Below the pieces are notes generated by a model. That model saw only the letters and a program-made list of their open reading frames with translations, ran no database searches and was not told the DNA's origin. The position numbers were made by a program, and so were the translations under genes. A DNA stretch of 64,000 nt, taken from positions 542,346 to 606,345 of the forward strand of contig VYZB01000040.1 of assembly GCA_013397455.1 (NCBI GenBank). The letters are read 5' to 3'. This DNA comes from Crotophaga sulcirostris (lineage: Eukaryota; Chordata; Aves; Cuculiformes; Crotophagidae). Every line of letters starts with the position of its first letter. The first letter of the stretch is position 1. Of the stretch, positions 24,701 through 38,740 are shown in pieces.

Positions 24701-27700
24701 AGATTATTCTCCTAAGGTCATCTACAATTTTTGGACGTAGTTAGAAAGGAAAACAACAACAATTTTTATTAACTTATTTGGCTTTCCTCTTTCCGGGCAT
24801 TTATCTTCTAGGTTTTATTATGGGATTAAATCTGTTCACTGTTGTAAAAACAGCAAAAGGCCAGCAGTCAGTTGATTCAAAGCTCCACTCATATTACGTG
24901 TCACCCCTCCAAAGGGGATAATGGGAACAAGATTAACCAGTTGAGCAAATCACCCTAAATCCAATACATTTGTAATTTTCATCATGATCAGGATTAAACT
25001 TAAAGCAAAGAAATATGGCAAAAGGAGCAGGGAGGGAAAAATCATGTGGAATTTCAGAATTTCTTAGATGCTGGCTACATTATTTTGTTAAATAGCTGAT
25101 CAAAAAGGTCTCTCAAAGCCTGGAAGAGTCTAGCACAAGCCTGGAAGAGTCTAGCACATAGCTCAAATTTTCAGTAAAGCTTCGCAGCTGGGACAGAAGC
25201 AGTTTCACAGCCCACAGTTTGAGAGTTGTTAATGTTGGAAAATGGTCATGCTTATCACTCCCCCCAGATGGAGTTTTGGAACCATAACTATGTTGCCAAC
25301 TTTGTGCATTTTCGCACATAATGCATTTTTACCATAAAAACAAATGTAGCATCCAAAAAAATAGTGTTCTATTCACAGCCTGCTGGGAACCAATTTGCTG
25401 CACTATAGACTTGAAAATGAAGATATGAGGTGGCACTGGAGAGCCACAATTACGCAAGCCAGCTACTGCAACCTGTGACCATAAGTGCACTGGGCATACT
25501 GGGATTGGCATTCAGAGTGCGTTACGCGACTTCTTGCTTGCAGAGTAACAGTGGCTGATACAGGATGTAAAAGGTTGTGAGACCCACTATGAGGGCTTCC
25601 ACAAAGCTCTGTGTGTCCGAAAAAGGTTACTTCATCCAACCTAATAGGGCTATGAAGCTGAAAAATAACATGAAAAAAAAAATGGGGTTTGGAAGAGTAA
25701 TTGTACAATACAGGTAGAAAAACCTAAATATCCTAAAAGGATCCTTATCTCAGGACCCAGGAAATCTGAACCACTCCATTCCTGGTTATGTTAGCATATA
25801 GCCTGGACCTCTGAAAAAAAAAAAAAGTGTTTTCTTTGAGTGCTTTGTTTGAGTTTGATTCTCAAAACAATAATTCCTCTTCTTAGGAATGCACATGAGT
25901 TGAAACAGGAAAGCGCTCCACTAAGAGGCAAACTTTGCATACAGCTGAGACCCTTTTTCAATGGGAAATAGTTTCATTTATTATCTTCTTACAGCAAAAA
26001 TCACCGAAAAAAACTGAAGAAAAACAAGAAACAGTAGTCAGAATGCCATTGTAACCACTGAAAAGTGACAGGCTATGCACATCTAACATGGTAGTACAGT
26101 AGAGAAAGATTAGATTTATTTTTGGTTGTTGACAGTGACACAAAAACACACACTCACATAACTTTTCCTACATGGATATTTTAATTGTATACATAATATA
26201 CATATATCTGATTTACACTATAAAGGGAACTGGAAAGATGCCTGTAATGTCAAGAATACCTGTAATATACAGGCTGGTACACATTTAATAGGGAGTTAAG
26301 CACATGATAATTCTCTTATGCTAGGGATACCAGTATGATTTAATTACTGTAAGAATAAGTTAATGAGTTCCTTCCTTGTCAAATTATAGGTATATTTCAT
26401 TCCTGCAAATTCTCATTCCTGACTTTCCCTTGGATGTACTGCAACAAGAAGGCACTTTCAATAAACCATCCACAATGTGAGTTAAGGAAGGTGGAAAGAC
26501 ATCTGTTTGCAAGAAGAAGTCAAAACCGCAGAAAATATATCTGTGTATGAAAAAAAGATAATCTTTCACTATCAGTCTCTGGTGGAGATTATATTAGCAT
26601 ATGATAAAGTATTATGAGAATTAGCAGTAATTAGCAAAAAGCACAAGGAGCTCGCAGTGTACTAATAGAGGAGTTACAAGATCATAATTAAAAGATGTAA
26701 AGGCGTAAACAGTCACAAAACCATGAAGTCAATGAGGTGATTCATTTGAGCAGTGCAAGCAGGATTTGGCAGGAGGTGGCCTCAAATAAACCCTATGATC
26801 TTGTTGGTAGGGCAGGGAGCTGCATTGTTTTCCTACCTTTGCGCCTGGCTTCAGACAAACCTTTTTCTCCACCTCTGCCTTGCTTCCCCGTCTCTGACAG
26901 GCCGTTACAGTAATAAACTCATCAAGGTTTCTTCTCACTTTGGTGAGCCCCTGGTATTTTGACAGGAGGTACGTAGCTGAAATGTCTAAATTGGAAACCA
27001 ATTATTCAATAGCTATTGAGAGTTGCTGGAGACAGGTCACAAAAATTTGTACCCGTCTGCAGGGATTTTGGTCACATCTCTGTCCCTCTTTTCTAGAAGC
27101 TACGGGGCATGCCAGTGTAATCAGGCCCCCAAACTGGATCATTTCTGCAGCCAGGGGAGGTGCAGGTGTTCCAAGATGTTGCGTCGATGCTGAATCAACC
27201 AAGACATGGCAAGTTTCTAATGCGACCTTGCCATTTTCCGCAGATTTATAACGCACACAAATCCAGATTTGCTTCCCCAATCTTTCCAGAATAAACCTCT
27301 CACACAAAACTGATCAACATTATGCTACTATTCCAGTTTTAATAGCCCTTAGCAGCAGCAGTTGAGGGATTTTCCACTTTCCTCAATTTTTTCATTAATG
27401 TAGATAAAACAATTATTTCTTACAGATTGCACTTTTAGAAAAGGTTCAGCCATTTTTGCTATGTTCAAAAAAAAAGCAGTTTCAACCAAACGATTCAGCA
27501 GCAATGTCTCAAGTTTGGCAAAGTTTAAAAAGGCAAATTTAAGAAGAATTTCAGAAGGGAAAGTGTGAATTTTACACCATCACCTGAGTTGCGCAAAAGG
27601 GTCAAATGATACGGAAAATTTGATCACTTTGCCTGCATGGATCCCTTTGCTCTCATGCATCCTTTAATTTGTAATATTCATTTATTCTTCATTTCATGTA

Positions 27701-29659
27701 AGAAGTATTCCTAAACAATGCAATCTGCTAAAGACTACATTTGTTGGTAATGGTTCTGCTATCTTTTCTTTGCCTTTTGTATAGCCAGATGAATCAGATA
27801 TTATCAATTGATTAATCAACACGTTCACTTTCTCTTCTCCATAACTGTGAACATGAGAATGAATATTTATGAGTGTGCAATTAGACACTTGACTTTGTAA
27901 ATCATCTGGTGATTCTGTCAGTGAGGTTTTAATTTGCAGACAGGCTTGAAGTCTTACCTATCTTCTTGAAAGAAATGATGAATTTCCCCAACAAGGAACT
28001 GAAAGAAAATATAATTCTGTTATCGCACATAATTTACACAATTATATTTATGGTGATGTTTGCCACATACCTCACCAAAAGATGTTAAAAATATAGGCTG
28101 ATGAGCTAAGGAAGGAATAAAATCAAGACAAGAATGTCAGCATCAAGATTTAGTCTGAGCTCTCTAAATGAAAATGCTTTAAATTTATATTTGTCCTTCT
28201 GAAATTAACAGTTTTTAAAAAATTAAATAAATCCTTTTTCTTCAAAGATAGGAATATATTTTATTCTGATTTTTTATTTCACAAGTTTCCTGCTGATATT
28301 CAATTGGTTTTGGTCCTACGGAAGACAGCACGGTACTCCTGCTTATGACAGTAGCCAGAAGACAATAGTCCATACATTTGACAGAAGTATTTAGCCTACA
28401 CTTTAATAAATAATTTTAAGCATTTATCTCAACAGGAGATACTATCAGTTGTGTCAAGAGTCTGCAAGAAATGTTCATTTTGTTTTCAATAGCTACTGTA
28501 TCCGTTCCCCTCTAAACAACCACCCCATCTAGGAGAAGGCTATGCCAAGCCATCCTGGCCACCAATCACACCATGTATATTCACAGGAAACCTCATCTTC
28601 TGCTGGAAACTTCATCTTTGCATTTTATTCTAATACACCCCTAGTCTCTCTTCTTTCTCCTTCTCTTTCCTTTTTTTTGCTTCCATTTTTATATGGTTTT
28701 GTGTGGCTTTTCCCTAAACCTTAAAATGCTTGATGAGCAGTGAGCTGTAGAAATCACATTGATATTACACAGATTTTTAATTAAAACTTTGTATGTGTTT
28801 TAACTTTGTTTTTTATTAACAGTGATGAGAAAAATTACACAGCTGTGATCAGAGCAGTGCAGCTCTTATAGAGGTTCTTGATGACATAACATTTGTTTAA
28901 TTGAGTTGTTTCCTTTTATGTTCAAGAGCAGTTTCAGGGCCATTTGTCATTGTTATTAATTTAGGATTCTTTGATCTATAACTCATTATTTGATGAAATT
29001 AAGAAAAAGCTTTCCTAGCTTTTAGCTTTGAAATTTTAAGTAGCATGAAAACACTAATGTGCTACTACTACTAATAATAAAAAATTAAAAATTACTGAAA
29101 AAGGAGCAAACTTCCAAGTGTCTTCAAACTTGTTCTAGTAGCATTAATGTTTGGTTTACATTTAGACCTTATGAAAATAATCAGAAGAATAAAGTTGATA
29201 CATTTCCTCCTGAAAAACATCAAAATTCTTATATCAGTTTTGTCTTTTAAAATAAAACATTATGTATGCAAATTTAGAGCATTATTCGGCTTTTTAAATG
29301 AAAATACACTACACACTTTCTTTCGGATACCATGAAGTTCTTTGCACCAACAACTCATTAACTTCCTGTGTGCATAAATAAGTCTTATAAGTTCATATAT
29401 CTCGCAGGTAGGGATGTAGCTCTGACATGGATAAGACCCACATTAGTGCGATGCTTAAGTCAGAATATAAGAATTTCATGCAAAATCAATGTGAGACTTC
29501 TCCTAGATGATCCAGTTGGCTTGGTGTCAGACTTGTAGAGTAGAACACAGGAAAGGAAATGCTGCATTAGCAGCACCTGCCAAAATAAAGATGAATCCTG
29601 AGTTTGACATTTCTATGTCAATTTAAATTTATGCAGAATAGAAGAAAGCTCCATATTTA
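21724..29659. other. unique, repeat-poor non-coding sequence
   Basis: About 8 kb with no recognised transposon or exon. It contains a GC-richer block at 22090-22440 and a 21-base tandem duplication at 25117-25158, both described separately. Open frames reach 103 codons (26940-27251, plus) and are not recognised. Confidence 0.55.
25117..25158. repeat. 21-base perfect tandem duplication
   Basis: Two adjacent identical 21-base units, each beginning agcctggaagagtctagcac and ending in one further a, at 25117-25137 and 25138-25158. The perfect identity points to a recent slippage or duplication event. Confidence 0.93.
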
Positions 29660-29888
29660 GGTTGGGAATTAAGAAAAGGTTCTTCACCCAGTGGGTGGTG
29701 GAGTGCTGGAACAGCTCCCCAGGGAAGTAGTCATGGTGCCAAGCCTGACAGTAATCAAGGAGCATTTGGATAATGCCCTCAGTTACACGGTGTGAATTTT
29801 GGGAGTGTCCTATGTAGGAGGTGGACTCAATGATCCTTGTGGGTCCCTTCCAACTCAGGACAATCCATGATTCTATGATCCTATGATA
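29660..29888 (+). mobile_element. CR1: older CR1 LINE 3' fragment, ATTCTATG-tail class
   Basis: The fragment starts in ORF2-derived sequence (aagaaaaggttcttcaccca, then gtggagtgctggaacagctc). It passes through the 3' UTR (aggtggactcaatgatcctt, gtgggtcccttccaactcag) and ends in the octamers gattctatgatcctatgat. The ORF2 frame is broken, and the copy looks older than the TGTGATAC-tail copies. Confidence 0.94.
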
Positions 29889-32800
29889 TTTCCACTGCTG
29901 GATTCACAAATCGTAGACGTAAAATTTTTGCTTCTCTGAAAATCCCCTGCTATGGGCTAAGACCCCACTGAGCAAGAAAAGGCTGTGTGGATTCAGAGGC
30001 CCAGGTTTATGTAGGCAGTTGTGAGATTTGGTCCATAACCTTGGCTCTTCTTTTTAGAGTGGTCCAATGCAGTCAAATAAGTTCCACTTACAAAGTTGAT
30101 TGAAATGTTCCTTTATGATTTTTTTTTCCACTATTGGAAATGATTTTTGAGTAAAACTTAGCAAAAACATACCTCCAAGAAGACAAGAGTGGAATTTGAC
30201 CACAGATCAGTTTAGCCACAACAGGCAGAACATTCTTATGAAGTAACTAAATTTGCGATAAGTTTTCTGAGAGTGAGGAAAGAGGAGAATTAACTTATCT
30301 TTGAATAAATAAAAGTCATCTTATGAAAACATGTTACTTGCACTTATAAAGTGTTAAGTTTGATCATTTAGATTGCCTTTCTTTGACCTATGTTTATAGT
30401 TTTGTAAAATATCTGATTTTTTTAGCAAAATAAAATGAAAACTTTTTAAAAAATAAGTTAAATTATTTCAGTTTTAGGAGAAAACAGAAGGAATATCACA
30501 CATAAGCAAAAAACTCCTTTCCCAGCCAAATCTGTGGAAGATTGAATCATATCCCTGTCCTTGGTGTAGCAAGGAGGACAAAGACTTGCATCATGCTAAA
30601 TGATGATGATTAGTCTGTACTTCGTTGTCTGAAGTCAATGATGTTCCATTTTCTTTCTCCAGAAACTGCTTAACAAAGATGACAGAAATTATCCTGAATG
30701 AAAATACTATTGTTCAAAAACTGAGACAAGAAGGGAGAGAGAAGAATTTGGGGAAAATCAGTTTTCAGTTTTTGAAAGGAAATTTGAAAACTTCTGTGAT
30801 GAAATTTTAAAAAATCTCATTTTAACCCAAAGTCTATGTTACGTTAAAGAGCGGGGGTCTGATTAAAAAAAAAAAACATATTCTTAGTGTCTAGTGTAAA
30901 GAGGTTTTTTTTAACTTCTAATTCATGTTGAAGTGCTTTTTGAACCTTCCTGGACTATTTTCCTTAATATATCCAGCAGCACTGACCTTCACTGATGATA
31001 TCTTTTTTCCAAAAGCACTCCATTACACGTCGGCTTTTTCTGAAAGGAAATGAGTTGCATATCCATCACATCCTTGTTCTTTGTTCTCATCTTTAAGACT
31101 CTAATTAATCTTTCTATTACCTCTCTTTTTGCTTTCACTTATCTTTTCTATCTCCATTTCCTTTTACTCTTCTCAAACCTCCTCCAGTTTTACTCCCTTC
31201 TTATTTTCCCAGTTTGTGATTTATACCATATATTATGTTGCTTCCAAAACCCAAGAGTGACCCAATAAACAACATTCCTGTCTTTTTTTAAGCCATCTCT
31301 TCAAACACCCTCTATTCTTCTGTTCTCTTCATCACTGATGCAGCAGTATCATTTCCCCTGAATTGATTTCTATAACATAAATGACACTTATGAGACTCAT
31401 AGAGTTTTTATTAGGGCTGAAGTCAGCCATAGGGAATCTCAAAGAAGAGTAAAATATGTAATTATCAAAAATAAATTGAGTACAAACATTATAAGTGATA
31501 TATGTGTATACAATGTATTTATATTTAACACATTTTAATTGCATATATTCTCACCCAATATATATTTTAGTGCATCATAAGTGATTAGGGGAAGCACCCA
31601 CCCTTTGTGATCTTTCTCTGTGTTACTGAAATAGAATATATTGATGATCAGATACATTCTTATTGCCCAATTTAATTTTTATTTGCTGAGTAAACAACCA
31701 TTATCAATCAAAATCAAGGAAAACAGCTACCCAAGAGATGAGATAAATTCAGAAAACTGATAACTTTTCAACTGGAGGATAAATCAGAAGCAGACATGAA
31801 TTTCCCAGAGTTAGCCTGCACAGATAAAGTTGAAAACAGAATTGAAACCCCTTGAGATATGTGAGCTTCCTAATGAGAAGCAGGACCAAAACTTCATTTA
31901 TAAAAGGACCCGTTCAAACCGTGCGCGTTTGGATGGAGTCTCAAAGCCACAAACTTGATTACTCCTTGACAAGTGCTCCAAACCACAGCAGAGAGCTGTG
32001 CTTTCATACAACCTTGCAGAAGGCTGATGAGATCTGACAAGTGCCGTATTTATGGAAGTGCAAAAGCTTTACTGCACTGACATCGCTGTCACCCAAGACA
32101 GATCAAACAAAGCAGGCAATTGGCTTCCAGCATCTAAATTGAAATTTAATAACTATTAGAAGGAACCAAGCAAGAAGTACTTGTTCAGCTGACAGTTGCA
32201 AGAGTCCCACCCATTTATTATGAACTTAACTAGTCTGGACAAGAAGCCAAAAGGCTCCCAAATTTTTTTTTCCTTCCACAACTGAAGTGCGTAAATGCAC
32301 CATTTCATTTCCAGAGAGGTGTGAACAGATATGATAAATTCAGTGATGCATATGACCTGCAATAATTAGGGAGAAGAAGTTGCCAAAAGTAATTGTGATG
32401 AGTTCACTCATAATTCCATTGTATTCTATTTAGTAAAATGTAGAGTTTTCTTCAATAGAAGCTTATATTTGTCTCTCCATGTGAGAGCAGAATAAAGGAT
32501 AGGTCATTAAAGCTGATAAGACCCACTTCTCACATTACAGCCCCAAGCAGCTGGGTTCTTTGAATATTAGATACCAGTGTCTCAGTCTTTTAACAGTTTA
32601 TTGCCCACTAAACCAATTCCCTTGGTGTGCTGAACAGCACACACAGAGGGCAATAAACCATGTCTCGTTTTGGATTTCTCTGTGTGTTCTTGTAAATATG
32701 AAAGCATTCAGCAGTTCGCAGTGCAAAAGGAATTATGTGGTTGACATTCTGCTACAGGAAGCTGTAAATTGTGTGTTTGCATCATGATCTCAGCTAGAGA

Positions 32801-35800
32801 AACTGATGTAGTGCTTTGCTGGATATTTTGGTCTCACAGGTCCTGCTCCTGGAAAAACCTGTACTGCTATGTCTCCTTCTTAAAGAATAATTTTTTTACA
32901 AGTGTTGGGGAAAGGATTTGAACCATTTAAATCCTACAAAAATAAGTAAATAGGTGAACTGATTTTCCTGCCTTCTTATTTCTCCCTGTGCAATCTTTTA
33001 TCTCATGTCTCAAAGGAGATGCCAAGTGCTCAGCAATGAATCAGGAACAAATTAATACACACAGTCACACCAAGGTCTCAGAATAAGCCCAGCTGGACAT
33101 GCTCTAGGACAGAAGAAAAACACCTGCTTGATTCAGAAGTTATTAGCTGAGGTGCTGTGCTAGCACATTTACACTTCCTAGCTCATCCATCTGTGTTGCT
33201 TTCATAAGGTGAGTTATACCTCTGCCGTGCACTCACTTGGTCTGAGCAAAGATGAGAAACTGCACGGTGAAAAGGTCGCTCCGTGCCTGAGAAATCTCCC
33301 AGCCCGGTCAATTGTGAGCATCAACACAGGTGTGATGGGCTTAAACACCTTCCCACCTCACCCTCATATTTCCCCTGGCCATTTCTGAGACAAAATCAAA
33401 TGTGAGAGGTGCTGTTATCTGCTATTGCACCTCAAAGGTGATACCAATTTTAGAAAAAAAGAGAGGAAGATGGGCTTTTCAAAAGGTGGTGGTTTATTTT
33501 TAATTTTTAAATTCCAATGGTTTTTAAAAATTGTTCATTGATGGCATGAAGGTGACAGGAATACTGAATCGAGGAAAATGCTAAATATATGCATATCTTT
33601 GTGAATAAAGGGAGATTGTGCCTAACTGAGATAGTCTGAGTGTAAGAAATGACCAGGAAAGCCACATCACTGAATGGGTTAAAACCGCAGTTTGGCTCGT
33701 GCAATTCATCCTCCCAGAGTGACTCCTCTCTCTGTGGGACCTTGGTCTTCCTCACTGCCCCCCAGCAGTGCATGTAGGTTAGCACAGCTGCTGTAAAAGG
33801 CTGGAAACAAGTCCTGAAAATATACAGGCAGCTGCTGTCTTGGTTTTATACACCCTTCAGGGAGCTAAAAGGGAGTCCGTGCCAGCCCCCAAACGCTGGC
33901 ATATGACTGGCACAGGGCAGTAGGGCAACAGCTCATGTAGACCCTTCCCTTGCCACATTTTCCTCCACACACCAGGGCAAACAAGAATAATGCTTGGAGG
34001 ACACACACAGAGCCATTCTCAAGGGAATAGAGGAGTGGGAGATTCAAGGTGGGCTAAAAGGATGCCCCCGTGTCTCCTTTGCATATTAATAAGAAGAAAC
34101 ATTCAGGTACGTACTTGAAACGGATTCAGGTTTTGAACCTCACTCCTTCACTGGAGCACCTGGAGAGCTCAGCTGCCCTGGGTGCTTTCAGGATATTTGG
34201 GAGGGACTGCTCTCTACCTCACTTTAGCCATCTAGAATCTGCACGCATAGTCAAAGAAGATTTTCCCCCACGCTATAACTTTCCACTGGAGAAAACATAT
34301 GTGACTCACTTGGACAAGAGCCTAGGTGAATCCCACCAGAACGAGAAGGGCATAAAAACTGATTCAAAACTAATTCTATTACCGCAGGGACACCAGAGGT
34401 GAACTCCAAATATGGAAACCAAAAGGTCAGTGGTACATATTCATATCAGCTCTAGACTTTTACAGAGCTCAGTCAAAAGCATAAAGACACCACCCAGATA
34501 TTCATCTGCAACCAAGTCATTCTGAGCACGGCAATTTTCTTATAAGCTGAAGTTAGTATAAACCTAAACTTTATTGGTTTGTTTTGGTAAACCCTGAGAG
34601 CTCTGGAAATCCTTCCCTCAGTTTGACTCTCCTGAAGATTTGGCCTATGTGTCCTTCCTTCTTAAGAAAGTCTTAATGTAAGTATTTGATTCATGAGCAT
34701 TTTTGTCATTAGCTGAACATATTGCAAATGGTTAGGTTTTATTCTTACTTTGTACTTTGGCAAATAAGCCTAACAAAATGTTTCTCTACGTCTTTGATAC
34801 TACTAGCTAAATATTCAGAAGGAGTAAGGGAATACCATATGCAGGGAAGACTTACCATCCTAATGAGGTTTGTCTCATTAAACAGTTTCGCTCAACTGGT
34901 TTCACAGATTTTACTTTAAGAACAGGAACACAGAGCTCTAGATATCTGTAGCTAATTTTGGCTTATTTAAAACTAAAAGACCAACCTGCCAGAAAAAAAT
35001 ATTAAAGTGGAAGGACAGTAATGAATGTGGTTTTGGATCTTTCAAAGTGTAAGTTTTTGGAATCAGGAAATAAGACAAAAATACATTGTTGATATAATTT
35101 AAATAAGAAGTGCGTTGGCAATTTCTCCAGGCGAAATGTTTCAGCATAAAGTATAATTTGTAGTACAAAAACCATTGATGTTCACACAGTTTAGGTTTGC
35201 ATTATTTCCCCAAAAGTCTGTATGCACACTCTGCTTTCTGCCATTGATGACCTATGATGAAATTTTCTTAAAGATTTCTCTTAGGCAACAACACTGTCAT
35301 CTGTGGATAATGTGAAAGTGACATTTGATATGGCTGAATAGCGTTGCTTTTCCTAATCTGTCACTTCTTGTGGGTGGGCTTTGTCAGATTCCTCACGAGT
35401 TTTGCTCTGCTCTCTGCATCTCTTGCATGAAACAATGCCTACAGAGTTCAGGAAATTTACATTAAGGATCAATTGAAAAAAAAAAAATCCATCTTCAACA
35501 ACACCCAGAAATGCACAGTTAGGAAAAGGATGGCAAAAAAAAAAAGTGGAGAGTGATGCTTTCCTCAACGTGCCCTCCCATTCCCTGGTGATCTGAGGTT
35601 TAGGGATTTTAAGAGCTGGAGGACGCATCATGCTTGAAGACCCATTCTCCAGATGTAGTTAATTTTTTAATCCATGGACTATATTTGCAACTAAATGAAC
35701 TTCACGGAGTGGCTTCCTCAAGAGCCAAAGAGGCTGATGTGCTGTATACAACCACATAGAAACTGGATATGGTCCTCTGCAGTATCAAAAGGCAAGATAT

Positions 35801-38740
35801 ATTGGAGTAGTTCACCTAGAAAAACAAAACTAAGCTACTCTCTGTGACCTGGGTGGTCAAGCTAGTTTTCCACATCATGATATATGAGCTAACCAGCTTG
35901 TTCCAGAGGTAACTCTGCAGTGTGTGATGTAGACATGGTCTAAAACTCATTGGGTGTGATTCATCTCACCAGACTCACAACGTCTGCAGTGAAACCTCCT
36001 CTAATGGAGCTGAGCACCTGCCTGGAAAATAATGGGCAATTTTAGAAAATGTTACAATTGACCTGCTTTGGCATGAAATGAATCATGCCTGCGAAACTTC
36101 CGTTCCTCACATGGAGCCTATTGGCAGGCTGGACTTCAGGTGTTGATCTCTGTGTTGGTCAGCTGAAAAGCCACTCCATTCCCATAACAAATATAACTCA
36201 ATCTGCCACATGAAGCAGAAGAAGAGAAAGTGTGAGAAATTAGCTTTATGCTAGAGATGAGCAGCATCAACTGAAGGACTTCCACTGCCTTTATCCGTAG
36301 CCTGAATTTGTTATCTGTACGGTGTCTTAAAACATTTTACCTAAAACAGTTTTCAGTTGTTTATACTGCAATGGAAAGTTCCCTTTCTTCTTTCCAAGAC
36401 ATCCAGAAATACTGGTATACTCCAGATTTCAGACCAGTCTTAATTTTGAGGAGTATGGATTTGTGAGGCCTTAATGACCTTTTTAGGTGTTTTTCAGTAT
36501 CAATAACTTTAAGCTAAATGCTGTGCTTTTAGGTCACTTGAGTTTCTTTCTAGAAAATAATATTTAAAATAAACAAATAAATATTGCTTTCCATTTGGAC
36601 AGTGGCAACCAGCTCCTTCTTTATTTCCATGCTGCGTGCATTGGTATAGAGGCACCTCAGCTGGACTATCTGCCACATCACCTTTTTAAAATACGTCCCC
36701 CTAATTCCCTTGAGGTAATTAACAGGTGTTTCCTTGTTGCTTCCTAATGCCTCAGCAGTCCTTTATCTTTTGTGGATAAAGAAACCAGGCCTTTTCTTAA
36801 GAAAAAGAGTACATGTTTTTTCAAACATACATATTTTTTTTATTTTCAACATCCTAAATCCAATCTGGAACTACCAAAATAATGCTTTTTTTCAAAAGGA
36901 TAATGTGTAATGTATTCTTTAATGGAAAAAAATCTTTCCTTGTAACATTTCAGTTTTAATGAAGCTATGATTTTAGGTTAAAACAATGTTGATACAGAAA
37001 GCTCAACTATTTTTAGTGGAACAGTTTACAGCCTCTCCCATGCATCACAAAAACATTGTATAGATTAGCTTTAGTCATATTTTAAAATGTACATATGCAT
37101 AATGCTGGGATGAAACTAAGGTTTTTCATATTCCAGGAAATAAAATTGAAATTCAAGCTAAACGATGAAAAACTCACCCAACTACTCAGTCAAATATAAA
37201 GTTATTCCCCGAAGACATAATTTTGAATGAAAAGGAGGAAGACACAGAGGGGCTGGAAACAAAGAAGATATAATCATTGTAATGGAAGAAAAAGGTATCA
37301 GTAAGTGAGGTGGGGAAAAAATAGGTACGGATTGTAAAGACAAAAAGATGATATCATATAAAAAAGCCTCTATATAAATAACAGGGGACTTGCAAATATT
37401 CCCAATCATAAAACTGCACATGCGGGTCTGTAGGTTTGCATGTGAGCCAGGAGTCAGTTCATTAACCCAAACGACCTACAGTGTTGCAAAATCAGATTAT
37501 TGTTGAGTCTGCCATTCATCAGCTGCTCTCTCCCTTGAACTTCTGCTCCTGCTTGGGATATAATTGCACAAGATTTACTGAAAATGAAGGGATGAGGGGC
37601 CTCTTGCTTTTATTGATAACATCAGCATATCTCAGCTCAGGCCAGGGCAGGTGGAGCTCATCAAGGGAGTCCACCTGATACTCTTCTGGTCTATTTGATT
37701 CCTCAGGCAGAGCCCACCCATGTTGTGTCAAGGACCTTATTCTTCACAAAACACTTTTTGGGAAGATCTTCCCTCTGGAAAAATGAGCCATAACTCCCAA
37801 ATGATGTGAGGGATCTCACAGACATCACCTAAATGTCTGAACAACCAACCAGGCAGACCACACACTAGCAACAGATGTTTTAAGGCTGGAAATAAAGAGC
37901 AGATTTCTAAGTATGGTAAGCAGGAAGGTCTGGGATAGAAACTTCCATATGGATTACAGAGTCAAGACACATGCCAATTTTAAGATGAACCTTGATAGAT
38001 TTTGTCTGTGGATGCTGATGATTTGACACCGTCATTGCGAAGGTCCCTTCAAACCTGATTCTTTATGTTCCTCATTTCTTCTGGCAAACTGTGAAATGTT
38101 AACTGCTTTAAAGCCTTTCCTCCTACCACACCAAGGCAGAGTGGAGCAGTATTAGGAAAACTATATCTTATATTACCTTCTCTCTTCTTCACTGCATAAA
38201 AATTTTCTTCATTTCCCAGTGTGATTTTAAAACTTTACAAGAAGTTGATTAAATAAAGCTCATTTTTAGTAGTTCTTTTTTTTTCCCCTCTTTACTTATT
38301 TGGTTTGATCAACTACAGACAATATATGGACTGGTAAACGATAAAACACTGATCTGATGGCTGACTAACAAGACATATTGCCATCTTACTGGGCAGAACA
38401 ATGATGCATTCTTTTTGTTTTATTAACAATAAAACAAATATATTGCTCCTGAGAGACTGGAACAACACGCAGAAGCACGGAGCAAGCCCAGCAAAACCAG
38501 GAACATTGTCACTCCAGGGTAACGCATGAGTTGAAGCCTGATTTAATGTTAGAAACTCAGAAAACAAGACAGAAGGATGGCAATAGTGAGCTGAGCTCTG
38601 TAGGCATTCATTAATATTTGCCGTGCTTTTCCCAAAATCCTCTGTTGGTCCTCAGTGAATTCTGGGCTAAGTGTTGAGTTTGGGGGATTTCTGTGTCTCC
38701 TGGCCTGAATGCAGCAAAGCACCTGTACTCAGCACATCTT
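29889..38740. other. long repeat-poor non-coding sequence
   Basis: Nearly 9 kb in which I recognise no clear transposon, exon or RNA gene; only a faint LINE-like remnant at 37976-38070 is suspected. Open frames are at most 110 codons (34070-34402, plus) and do not resemble known proteins. Base composition is AT-rich, especially in 30100-31700. Confidence 0.55.
37976..38070 (+). mobile_element. possible ancient CR1-like LINE 3' remnant
   Basis: The words ttttaagatgaaccttgata, then gatgctgatgatttgacacc and cgaaggtcccttcaaacctg, ending near attctttatg, follow the order seen in old CR1-type 3' ends (a 'ttcaag...cttgataa' block, then 'ggtcccttcc..cct', then an ATTCTATG-like tail). The match is weak and visual only. 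Confidence 0.4.

Noticed and set aside
25113..25319. Frame ending in a duplicated DSSRLVL motif
   Set aside because: The motif is produced by the 21-bp tandem duplication; the frame has no other support.
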